Source: a virus. Taken from it: a stretch of 64,000 nt of DNA. Shown here one piece after another: positions 46,605-54,574 of the stretch (its first letter is position 1; the number at the start of each line of letters is the position of its first letter). Where the stretch lies: the IMG/VR virus record IMGVR_UViG_3300032194_000381, positions 1-64,000 of that record. One strand, written 5' to 3'. A program made the translations under genes and the position numbers. The notes below the pieces were generated by a model that was not told the DNA's origin, did not search any database, and saw only the letters and a program-made list of their open reading frames with translations.

Positions 46605-47687
46605 TCAAAGTTCGGCGGCAAATTCGCCTTGATTCATGAAAATAACAAAAGAATCAGAGGTGGCCGCCCCCGTAGCATCCATCACAAAATTAATGCCATT
46701 TTTGTTCAATGTGGCGTTGCTTGAAAGGGTGCTACTACCAAAGCTTCCAGTGTTTTCCCTATAGCTAAGAGAGCCATAAGTGGGCGAAGGCGTAGCTCTC
46801 ATTTCAGGAATAAATGGTACAAATTGACTGCAAATTTCGTTACTAATTAGAAATTGTGCAGCCATATATCTTGGACTGCTTATGTGATAATACCTTTTAC
46901 ATCTAAAAAGCTCATCGGCGTAGCTTCTGTGCTCAAACGCTGTGGCGACGTTGCCTACTTCTAGTTGTGCTCCGGTCAAGTAAAATTCGTTAGAGGTGCT
47001 GTCGGCGATATTTATAGTCCCCACAGCACGATTTGCATTAGTCACAGCTGCAAACCCACTTGTGTTTAGTGTTCCACTTGTAAAGTCAGAGCCGCCACCT
47101 AACCAGTGATAGACAGCTAATTCAGAGGACTCGTCGTTGGCGAGAGCAGAAGCAGTATCCCCATCAATAGTGACTTCTTTATGCTCCCAGGTGTTAACAG
47201 TATTGACTGTATAAGTAGCGGAGACTTGCCTAGAATTACCGTCTTGAAAAAATTCCAAGATGTGAGTACCTGTCTTCGGTGATCTGACCCAAAACGAATA
47301 CGTTAATTGTTTAGCAGAAGATGAACCGAAGTCTAAGTGCTGAAGATTTTGTCCTTCAATTTTTTGTCCTAATAAAATAAAATCACCCGCTGCTGGAGAT
47401 GCATCCGCAGTCGTGCAATCAACCTTTATGGAATTTGAAAAACCGGCGGGAGCTTCAGTGCTTCGGCTAATACTGAAGCTGCCCATTGTATTGATAATAA
47501 ATTGGAACCTATCGAGCACATATTGAGTTACTGTGGCCCCCGTTACATCCGAGCGTTGCCGGACTTGCATCGCACCATTGATTAACAGGTTGCGATTACT
47601 CAGCTGACCACCGTTAATATCCGTAATCTTGGCATTAACACCGCCGCCACTCGGTGATTCGATATTCGTTACCTTGAGCGTCGACAT
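46605..47687 (-). CDS. Tail fibre/receptor-binding protein, copy 3
   Basis: 360 residues. An N-terminal ITDINGGQLSNRNLLINGAM leads to QVRQR, then a carbohydrate-binding-like beta domain and TAFEHRSYADELFRCKRYY, ending FAAEL. Two other proteins (50695, 52726) share the RNLxINGD, EHRSxxDELxRCxRYY and AEL pieces; the C-terminal tip differs in each. It should form part of the host-recognition apparatus. Confidence 0.85.
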   Translation of the reverse strand: MSTLKVTNIESPSGGGVNAKITDINGGQLSNRNLLINGAMQVRQRSDVTGATVTQYVLDRFQFIINTMGSFSISRSTEAPAGFSNSIKVDCTTADASPAAGDFILLGQKIEGQNLQHLDFGSSSAKQLTYSFWVRSPKTGTHILEFFQDGNSRQVSATYTVNTVNTWEHKEVTIDGDTASALANDESSELAVYHWLGGGSDFTSGTLNTSGFAAVTNANRAVGTINIADSTSNEFYLTGAQLEVGNVATAFEHRSYADELFRCKRYYHISSPRYMAAQFLISNEICSQFVPFIPEMRATPSPTYGSLSYRENTGSFGSSTLSSNATLNKNGINFVMDATGAATSDSFVIFMNQGEFAAEL

Positions 47688-47729
47688 CGCTTACCTCTAG
47701 TTAGATCTATTATAAGTTGTTTTATTTAT

Positions 47730-48062
47730 TCAGCTAGGCCTCACAGGCCAGGTGGGGTTTGCTGGATCGCTGGTGTTAGCGGGTAGATCCCGCAGTGCCT
47801 GCCTGTATTCTGCCATCTCTGTAGAAAGCGTCACGTCAGACAACGCCAGATAGTCAGTCTCTGCAAGACGACGGTTGCGCTCTTCACGCAGTTCCTTCAT
47901 TGGAATCAACGATTGAAGACGGCTCATTTCCGCTTCAATTTCAGCAACTGAGGGTTGATCAATTTCAGTAGAGTGCCAAATCAGATTGGCAAGATCTCCA
48001 CCAATGATTCCGAAATCGGCCCCAGGGGCGAGGCTTTTGATTGCGTCAGATCTCAAGGACAT
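47730..48062 (-). CDS. Tail assembly chaperone-like companion
   Basis: 110 residues. ERNRRLAETDYLALSDVTL followed by YRQALRDLPANT and WPVRPS is the pattern of small fibre-associated chaperones (also seen in the C-terminal half of 52346). It overlaps the adjacent fibre gene by one base. It probably assists folding of the 48062-49962 fibre. Confidence 0.75.
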   Translation of the reverse strand: MSLRSDAIKSLAPGADFGIIGGDLANLIWHSTEIDQPSVAEIEAEMSRLQSLIPMKELREERNRRLAETDYLALSDVTLSTEMAEYRQALRDLPANTSDPANPTWPVRPS

Positions 48063-48676
48063 CAGCCTAGCTCCACAAGTGTGATTGTTGACGTTCCATT
48101 GACCGTGCCACCGTCATATTGAAAAAACGCTGTACTAGAACTGGCATAATTTCTAGCCTGTGTTTTATATGTCAGCTGAGAAGTACCTGCCGACCTGCTG
48201 TCGTCATTGTAAATCAAGGCTTTATGTTCGTAAAGGTTTACCCCTGTTGAACCTGCTGATTGTGCAAACACATCAAACGGACCAGTTGCATCGCCAACAG
48301 GATCGTAGATAGTGGTTGAGCCTCTTAAAATCCTGATGCCAAGACCCGTAAAAAAGGTGGACGAAGTTAGTGAGAGGTATTGCTGGTTAACAATCACTAA
48401 AATATCACTGTCAGACTTTAACGGCGTTATGTTTGCCGTCAAATTTGTATCCGTATAAGTAGTCCCTGTGATTTCTGCTTCTGTTGTTGTTTCTGCATAG
48501 ACGACCTGAAGAATTGCTGTATCTCCAAAAACTAAAGATCCTGCAGTTGATCCGTTTCTTAAGGACTGAAAAGCACTGCCGTTGCTGGTTGGCAACGTAA
48601 GGGTGTTACTACCAGCTGCAGCTGGTGCATCGATCTCAGTAAAGCCTGAGCTGCTTCCGTTGAGTCTTAAGGTCAT
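48062..48676 (-). CDS. Tail fibre protein, 204 aa
   Basis: Starts MTLRLNGSSSGFTEI, with APAAAGSNTLTLPTSNG typical of fibre N-termini, then an all-beta C-terminal domain (VVYAETTTEAEITGTTYTD). A short fibre tip between the S74 fibre and its companion. Confidence 0.75.
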   Translation of the reverse strand: MTLRLNGSSSGFTEIDAPAAAGSNTLTLPTSNGSAFQSLRNGSTAGSLVFGDTAILQVVYAETTTEAEITGTTYTDTNLTANITPLKSDSDILVIVNQQYLSLTSSTFFTGLGIRILRGSTTIYDPVGDATGPFDVFAQSAGSTGVNLYEHKALIYNDDSRSAGTSQLTYKTQARNYASSSTAFFQYDGGTVNGTSTITLVELG

Positions 48677-49962
48677 TCTGTTGCCTCCAATGCTGCAACT
48701 TTAGTCTCTAATGTTTCAATTCGCTCTTTTGCTTCTTTTAATGCCGCCACAAGAACTGGAACCATGTGGCTATATTCCAAAGTTTTATATGTGCCAAGCT
48801 CCTCATTCAGTGAGTTATGCGAATCGAAATCACCTTCGCTTAATTTATCTGACTCAACTGGACATGCGTGCTCAATTTCTTTAACAACTTCTGGGAAATG
48901 CTGCTCAACTTCTTGCGCAATCAAGCCTAAAAACACACCATCACCAACAGTCGCGCGTTGATCTGTATTTTCTTTCCACCGATATTTAATCGGTTGTATA
49001 TCGTCTAATTTGCTGAGAACATCGGTCGAAATAGGTTCGACAACATCCTTCAATCGAGAATCAGAACCTTGATAGGTTCCAGAAATGAAGGTACTACCGG
49101 CGCCGTAAAGAGCCCAAGAGTTAGTCCCGTCGAAGTAACCTAAAATTCCATAAACACCAGCAACTTGACCAATAGCGCCGCCGCCTGGGGAGCCTGTAGC
49201 TGCTATATAATTTCCGTAAAGGGCATAACGTGTTCCTGTGGCACTAGCTGTTGCGGAACTAACAGCGTATATGGTTTGGTGGGCTGTGCCTATAGAAGAT
49301 GACTCGGCATAAATGCCAGTGTCGGCAATTCTATTACTGCCTGTATAGCGTAAATCTACTTCTGCGAAACTCGTAACTGCCTGCTTTATAGCCACCCCAC
49401 CGTTATTTCCAATCCTCATCCGCTCTGTCGGGCTTGACGCACCATCTGCAGTAGTGGAAACCACTAAGCGGGTTGGCATGTCGTTTGAGCCAGGAGTGGT
49501 GTCTACAAATGCAGATATTCTGGCCCCTTCAACAAACTCAGCTCCATCATTCCCTTGAAAACCAATAAATCCCAATTCACTCCCATCGATAACAGCCGTA
49601 TTCCCGCCTATAGATCCACTCGCTTGGTGGCCCAAAATTAAATAGCCACCCTCTCCACTATTGCTGCTAGATGAAAAAATTGCAGCTCCTCTAGCGCTGC
49701 TGGTAGTACCTTCAATTTGAAACGCCTGACTGAGACTGGTTTGATTAAACGTATTACTACGCGCAGTAGACGTACCAACTAACAGCTGCCCCGAGCTATC
49801 AACCGTTGCCGCAGTGCTGCCGTTTGTTGAAATATTTACTTCGTTCGCACCAAAGAAAATACCGCTATCGGTATCATCACCTGTCAACGCAGGAGCCGCA
49901 GCTGTTCCATTTGTGACTTTAAGTGGCGTGATGCCGTCTGTTCCGCTGATAGTAATTGCCAT
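48673..49962 (-). CDS. Tail fibre with S74 auto-cleaving chaperone domain
   Basis: 429 residues. A fibre stem with repeats (SGIFFGANEVNISTNGSTAA and GGAIGQVAGVYGILGYF) is followed, from about residue 300, by the Peptidase_S74 intramolecular chaperone: SDSRLKDVVEPIS, IQPIKYRW, GLIAQEVEQHFPEVV, and a C-terminal coiled coil (RIETLETKVAALEATE). The S-D after the stem is where S74 domains cut themselves off after trimerisation. Overlaps the next gene by 4 bases. Confidence 0.88.
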   Translation of the reverse strand: MAITISGTDGITPLKVTNGTAAAPALTGDDTDSGIFFGANEVNISTNGSTAATVDSSGQLLVGTSTARSNTFNQTSLSQAFQIEGTTSSARGAAIFSSSSNSGEGGYLILGHQASGSIGGNTAVIDGSELGFIGFQGNDGAEFVEGARISAFVDTTPGSNDMPTRLVVSTTADGASSPTERMRIGNNGGVAIKQAVTSFAEVDLRYTGSNRIADTGIYAESSSIGTAHQTIYAVSSATASATGTRYALYGNYIAATGSPGGGAIGQVAGVYGILGYFDGTNSWALYGAGSTFISGTYQGSDSRLKDVVEPISTDVLSKLDDIQPIKYRWKENTDQRATVGDGVFLGLIAQEVEQHFPEVVKEIEHACPVESDKLSEGDFDSHNSLNEELGTYKTLEYSHMVPVLVAALKEAKERIETLETKVAALEATE

Positions 49963-49970
49963 AATTTACC

Positions 49971-50468
49971 TCAAATCACCACCCAACTTGAAGAGGACGG
50001 AATAGTAACCGTGACCCCTGAATTAATTGTAATCGGCCCCGCACTATGGGCGTTCCGGTTCGTAGGAATAGTGTAACTCGTATCTACCGTTTGCTCATTC
50101 AAGAAAAAGACGTGGTTACCTGCACCACCTGTGGCGCCCGTAAAGTTTGACGCCAGCTTTGCTTCAGTGACCGTTCCGTCAGCCGGGGTGTTGATGTCGA
50201 CCGAGTCCCCTTGCATGACTGCAAAGAAGTCAAGACCTGACCCCGGGGGCGTCGTAAATGTGATCTGACTATTGGCTACGGTGTAGTCGACACTCGGATT
50301 CTGAATTACACCACCGACTGACACCGTGAGCTGCGAGGAACTAGCAGGAGCAACCGCAATCCCACTTACCTCGAGGTCAAATGTTGCTAGCGTTCCGTTG
50401 AAAGAACCGGAGATGTCATCGATCTCACGGTTCTGACCACGTGCTACGCCTCTACCGATGTATGGCAC
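49971..50468 (-). CDS. Fibre attachment/adaptor protein, 165 aa
   Basis: Starts MPYIGRGVARGQNRE. Its first 110 residues (DDISGSFNGTLATFDLEVSG, LTVSVGGVIQNPSVDY, FFAVMQGDS) match the N-terminus of the 545-residue fibre at 50695 (DDISSSFDGSTTSFALQVGG, LISVGGVIQEPDG, FFGVILAGA). This module probably docks fibres to the tail. Confidence 0.75.
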   Translation of the reverse strand: MPYIGRGVARGQNREIDDISGSFNGTLATFDLEVSGIAVAPASSSQLTVSVGGVIQNPSVDYTVANSQITFTTPPGSGLDFFAVMQGDSVDINTPADGTVTEAKLASNFTGATGGAGNHVFFLNEQTVDTSYTIPTNRNAHSAGPITINSGVTVTIPSSSSWVVI

Positions 50469-50518
50469 AGTGAACTACCTCTTGATCACTCTATTCTAAA
50501 GGAGTAAGTCTTTTGTCC

Positions 50519-50698
50519 TTACTCCTCTCCAGAGTCGGCAGGTTCCGGGGTGTTGCCTTCAGCGACCCACTCAAGGTACTCCTGATAGTCGGTATTGTCG
50601 GGCGCCATAGGAATTAGCGCACCATCCTCTTTACGAAGAATGCAAGGTGCTTCTTGGTTGAGCATGGAATCCCAGCACTTTTTATAGGTGTAAGTCAT
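50519..50698 (-). CDS. Tail-fibre companion protein, copy 2
   Basis: 59 residues. Ends YQEYLEWVAEGNTPEPADS, as copies 1 and 3. Overlaps the fibre stop by 4 bases. Probably assembles with the 50695 fibre. Confidence 0.7.
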   Translation of the reverse strand: MTYTYKKCWDSMLNQEAPCILRKEDGALIPMAPDNTDYQEYLEWVAEGNTPEPADSGEE

Positions 50699-52332
50699 AA
50701 TTCTGCTGCAGCTTTTAAAATACCTGTTTGAGTGCCATTGTACACAGCTATCGCGCGGCCTATGGTAGTACTACCTGTAGCAACAGAAGCGTCAACTTCC
50801 ACGCTGTCTATCGTCGGATATAAGACACTAAAACCAGTAAAAGTTCCTACACCATCCCCGTCATACCAATCGAATGAATTACTAGAAGTAATTGTAGGGG
50901 CTGCCCGCATTGTTACTGGTAAAGTTAAACCTAGCCTGTTAAGAGCAGTGGTGCTACCTCCAACTCCACGCAATCTTGGCTTGCTAAATTGTTGATAATA
51001 CCTTTGACACCTAGCAAGCTCATCGCTAATGCTTCTGTGCTCAAACGGTGTCGCCTTTTCACCAAGTTCATACTGAAAGCCAGTAAATTGAATGTAGTTA
51101 CTGGTAGAACCCATGAGATTTATTTGATTTGTACTATTGACGCGGGATGCTCCATCAGTATTCCAAGAGGTAGTGTTTTGCCCTGAACTGCTAAAGTTTG
51201 ATCCAGCGTCCAGCCAGATCTGAAATTCAATACCAGTAGTATTGTCGTCGTCAATAGCTGTAGCAGTATTGCCAATGAAGGTAATTGTTTTGTATTCCCA
51301 AGTATTGACAGACTGGATCTCTACACTTCCTGCAAGATAAGGTGGTCCTGTGTTTACTTCTGAAGTTACTGATAAATTACCAGTCATATTTGATTTGACA
51401 TAAAAAGACAAAGTTGTAGTCTTTGCGTCAGATGTACCGTAATTTAGATGCTGAAGGTCTTGCCCCTCAATGTTGTATTGAAGAATGTTGAAATTACCGG
51501 CGGAAGTCGGGGTACTAGCAGTTGTAGTTGCAACTTTAATTGATTTATTAAAACCAGCTGGTCCGTCTGATTCTTGCGTAACAGTAAACGCTCCACCCGA
51601 ATCTTTGCTAAGTCTGAATCTGTCTACAGTGTAGACTGCGACAGCACCTGTGCCAATAGCAAAAGTTGTACCTCTTTGACTGATTCGACAGTCTCCGTTA
51701 ATAATAAGATTTCTGCTACTCAACGCACCAGCAGTTGGGAAAGTTTCCCCGTGAATCGTCGTAGGCTCTAGATCACCATCAAGAGTAATCTTGTCATTAC
51801 CTGCATCGACGACAAATAAGTTTGCTTTTGTATCACCCTCTACACGGAAATCAACATTATCGCCATCTTCATTGAAGACAATTGCAGTAGGTCCAAAATC
51901 AGCGATCTTATTGTTGTTCGAGCTGACAGATGTGATCCCAGTACCGCCTCGGAATAGGCCAGTATCAAGGTCCTGGTTGAAGGTAATCGAGGGCGTGCCG
52001 GCATCCCCATCAGGGAATGCATGGCCTGCTGTCACATAGTCGGCGCCAGCAAGAATGACACCGAAGAAGGACTGACCGGATGCTGGTGCCGCACTGAAGA
52101 CGATGTTCGTACCAGTCAACTGGAAACCGTTAGTGCCTGTTCCATCCGGTTCCTGGATGACACCACCAACAGAAATCAGGCAGTTCTCCGAAGCAATCGG
52201 GAAGGGAACTGGTGAGACACCACCAACTTGAAGGGCGAACGAAGTCGTAGATCCATCAAAGCTTGAGCTAATATCATCAATGCTTTGATACGTACTCTGA
52301 GCGATCTGCGGGCTCTGGCCGATATATCCCAT
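50695..52332 (-). CDS. Long tail fibre/receptor-binding protein, copy 2
   Basis: 545 residues. A docking N-terminus (DDISSSFDGSTTSFALQVGG), a stem (GTPSITFNQDLDTGLFRGGT), then the shared module SRNLIINGDCRISQR, a beta-sandwich domain, and ATPFEHRSISDELARCQRYY, ending GILKAAAEL. The extra N-terminal stem sets it apart from the 360-residue copies, suggesting that docking parts and binding parts are swapped between fibres. Confidence 0.85.
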   Translation of the reverse strand: MGYIGQSPQIAQSTYQSIDDISSSFDGSTTSFALQVGGVSPVPFPIASENCLISVGGVIQEPDGTGTNGFQLTGTNIVFSAAPASGQSFFGVILAGADYVTAGHAFPDGDAGTPSITFNQDLDTGLFRGGTGITSVSSNNNKIADFGPTAIVFNEDGDNVDFRVEGDTKANLFVVDAGNDKITLDGDLEPTTIHGETFPTAGALSSRNLIINGDCRISQRGTTFAIGTGAVAVYTVDRFRLSKDSGGAFTVTQESDGPAGFNKSIKVATTTASTPTSAGNFNILQYNIEGQDLQHLNYGTSDAKTTTLSFYVKSNMTGNLSVTSEVNTGPPYLAGSVEIQSVNTWEYKTITFIGNTATAIDDDNTTGIEFQIWLDAGSNFSSSGQNTTSWNTDGASRVNSTNQINLMGSTSNYIQFTGFQYELGEKATPFEHRSISDELARCQRYYQQFSKPRLRGVGGSTTALNRLGLTLPVTMRAAPTITSSNSFDWYDGDGVGTFTGFSVLYPTIDSVEVDASVATGSTTIGRAIAVYNGTQTGILKAAAEL

Positions 52333-52345
52333 GATGTAGATCTAT

Positions 52346-52729
52346 TTATTCATCTATTGTATTAGGGCCTGACGTAGAAGGCTTACGCGGCCAGACGACT
52401 GATTCCGGACCGGTCTCTGCATAGGTGGTCGGAATGTCGCGAAGGGTCTGACGATAAGCAGCCCATTGAGCCTGATCAACAGTGCAGCCAGGGATCATTG
52501 TCCAGTCTGAATCACGGAGGAGTTCATCACGTTTTAGACGTACATGCTCCCAAGTGTTAGTATCTTCAGCAGGTTCCGGGGTGTTGCCTTCAGCGACCCA
52601 CTCAAGGTATTCCTGATAGTCGCGATTACCCACATCGTATGGAAGCCAAATGATGCTCCCATCATCATTGATTTTTTTGATGACGACAGGATCGCCGCCA
52701 TAAGGAGGGTTCGCAAGTTGATAGTTCAT
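52346..52729 (-). CDS. Fused tail-fibre companion protein, copy 1
   Basis: 127 residues. The first half carries YQEYLEWVAEGNTPEPA like the other companions, and the second half (HVRLKRDELLRDSDWTMIPG, YRQTLRDIPT, WPRKPS) is the chaperone-like part seen at 47730. So this gene fuses two domains that are separate elsewhere. Confidence 0.75.
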   Translation of the reverse strand: MNYQLANPPYGGDPVVIKKINDDGSIIWLPYDVGNRDYQEYLEWVAEGNTPEPAEDTNTWEHVRLKRDELLRDSDWTMIPGCTVDQAQWAAYRQTLRDIPTTYAETGPESVVWPRKPSTSGPNTIDE

Positions 52730-53808
52730 AGTTCAGCGCTAGCTTCAAGAATAGGTGCACCTGAAATTGAGGCTGCAAATAGTCCACCTGTCATGCCGGT
52801 GTCAGCGGTTGTGAGATTTGCACCAATTTGGGTTGAAGAAACACTAAATACAGAATTTAACCCAGTTACGTTAACTGCAGCACGGCCAAATTGAGCAACG
52901 GTTCCAGGTGAAGATCTCAGACTACTAGGAGTCGTTGCCGTAGCCCGCTTCTCTACTTTAAAGAAAAAGACAACATCAACATCAGAGGTGTTGACCGTGC
53001 GTCCTGTGCAGTTACCCAATAGCTCGTAATACCTTAGGCACCTAGCAAGCTCATCGCCATAGCTCCTGTGCTCAAACGGTGTCGCGGTGTTACCGACTTC
53101 GATTTGGACGCCCGTGATTTGCCAAGAAGCGTTTAGGGTTTCATTCAAATTAACGGTAGCTGATGTACCTCTTTTGTAGGTAGAGCCCCACGTCGTTCCT
53201 GCAGTGCCGTGATCATTGGATCCAGTTCCAAGAGCCATTTGAACACCGAGCCCGATCCCATTAGTTGTGTTCCACGTTCCAGAAGTGTCACCAGGGACAG
53301 TGATCGTTTTACGCACCCAAGTGCTTACTTCACTGGCTGCAATGGTGTAGGTTGTTAAAAAAGCTCGGTCAACGCCTGCGTTGAAAAAACTAATTGGATA
53401 AGTTCCGGTTACGCTTGACTTTACGTAAAAAGACATAGTAAAGGCTTTAGCGTCTGCCGTCCCAAACCCCATTTGAGCCCAGTTGTAACCCTCAATGCGA
53501 TGGTCAGCTCCTACGAACCGGTCATCACCAGATGATGTTTCAGTAGTTGTGACAGTTGTTTTGAGAGAGTGCTTAAAACCTGCAGGACTATCTGAAACTT
53601 GTTGGATAGTCGCAGCAAGCGTAGACATGTCATGCTTTTCATGAAGGAATCTGTCCACGCTATAAGCGGTTCCAGCTGAGTAAGAAATACTTGATCCACT
53701 ATTTCTCTGATCTATACACATATCACCATTGATAACCAGATTCCGATTACCAAGCTTGTCAGCAACGCTATCACCAAGCCGCTGACCATCGATATCAGTT
53801 AATGGCAT
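52726..53808 (-). CDS. Tail fibre/receptor-binding protein, copy 1
   Basis: 360 residues. NRNLVINGDMCIDQRNSGSS, then a beta-sandwich domain and TPFEHRSYGDELARCLRYY, ending ILEASAEL. The N-terminus (MPLTDIDGQRLGDSV) is short. Overlaps its companion by 4 bases. Paralogue of 46605 and 50695. Confidence 0.85.
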   Translation of the reverse strand: MPLTDIDGQRLGDSVADKLGNRNLVINGDMCIDQRNSGSSISYSAGTAYSVDRFLHEKHDMSTLAATIQQVSDSPAGFKHSLKTTVTTTETSSGDDRFVGADHRIEGYNWAQMGFGTADAKAFTMSFYVKSSVTGTYPISFFNAGVDRAFLTTYTIAASEVSTWVRKTITVPGDTSGTWNTTNGIGLGVQMALGTGSNDHGTAGTTWGSTYKRGTSATVNLNETLNASWQITGVQIEVGNTATPFEHRSYGDELARCLRYYELLGNCTGRTVNTSDVDVVFFFKVEKRATATTPSSLRSSPGTVAQFGRAAVNVTGLNSVFSVSSTQIGANLTTADTGMTGGLFAASISGAPILEASAEL

Positions 53809-53822
53809 TATCGATTACCTCC

Positions 53823-54164
53823 TTAGGTTTGCTCAAGGTAGCTAACAGAAAGATCCAACGCAGTGGCCGTGTCAGCACGTGCCCTCAACACATCACTGGA
53901 TTCCATGATGATCTTAGAACCTGAGATGATCTCCAAAGATCCACCTCCAGGAACAGGAGCGTTCCTAATAATATAGATGTCATCACCCGTATTTGTCACA
54001 AGATAAATATCAACGTCAGCGCTGGTGCCGGTCTTGTTCGAGACCAAGATACTCAGAAGAACGTGAGTCGCACTAGCACCCGCAGTCAAGATATTAGTGG
54101 CGGTGTCAGTGATAGCCGTGGTTACCAGGCTTGACTTAGTAGCGATCTTAAAAGTGTTTGCCAT
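53823..54164 (-). CDS. Small virion beta protein, 113 aa
   Basis: Starts MANTFKIATKSSLVT; LLSILVSNKTGTSADVDIYL and PGGGSLEIISGSKIIM are all-beta. A similar protein family is known in cyanophage structural blocks, probably a tail or baseplate part. Confidence 0.65.
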   Translation of the reverse strand: MANTFKIATKSSLVTTAITDTATNILTAGASATHVLLSILVSNKTGTSADVDIYLVTNTGDDIYIIRNAPVPGGGSLEIISGSKIIMESSDVLRARADTATALDLSVSYLEQT

Positions 54165-54165
54165 A

Positions 54166-54570
54166 TCAGCCTAGAGCCACAATTAATGCAAGGTTTGATG
54201 TGTTTTCAAAGTTCCCAGTGACCGTAAGATCACCTGTAATTGAAACGTTACCTGGGATAGTTACAGCGCCTGCTGCGTCTATTGTAAGTCTAGCAACTCC
54301 ACCGGTCACGAGACTAATTTGATCCGGGCCACCACTGATAATTCCAGTGTTGGAATCAGTAGCAAACTTAAGAGCACAACTTGTTAATGAACCAAGTGAA
54401 AGTGCTGAGTTCGTTCCATCTTCTCTAAGAAGCGGGAAGCCTCCAGCCTGTACTCCATCGTGGACGACTGTACTGTTCTTATCAGTATCTACAGTGACTT
54501 CACCCGAAGCACCAGTGAAGCCTGAGTGCTGGGCTGTTGAGCCTCTGCGAAATTGTACTTGGGTTGCCAT
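54166..54570 (-). CDS. Short fibre with MTD-type N-terminus
   Basis: 134 residues. VQFRRGSTAQHSGFTGASGE followed by VTVDTDKNSTVVHDG is the 'major tropism determinant' / hyaluronidase-like N-terminal module found on many phage fibres. The C-terminal part (VTIPGNVSITGDLTVTGNF) is a beta-helix stem. Probably mounts other fibres. Confidence 0.75.
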   Translation of the reverse strand: MATQVQFRRGSTAQHSGFTGASGEVTVDTDKNSTVVHDGVQAGGFPLLREDGTNSALSLGSLTSCALKFATDSNTGIISGGPDQISLVTGGVARLTIDAAGAVTIPGNVSITGDLTVTGNFENTSNLALIVALG

Positions 54571-54574
54571 AACT

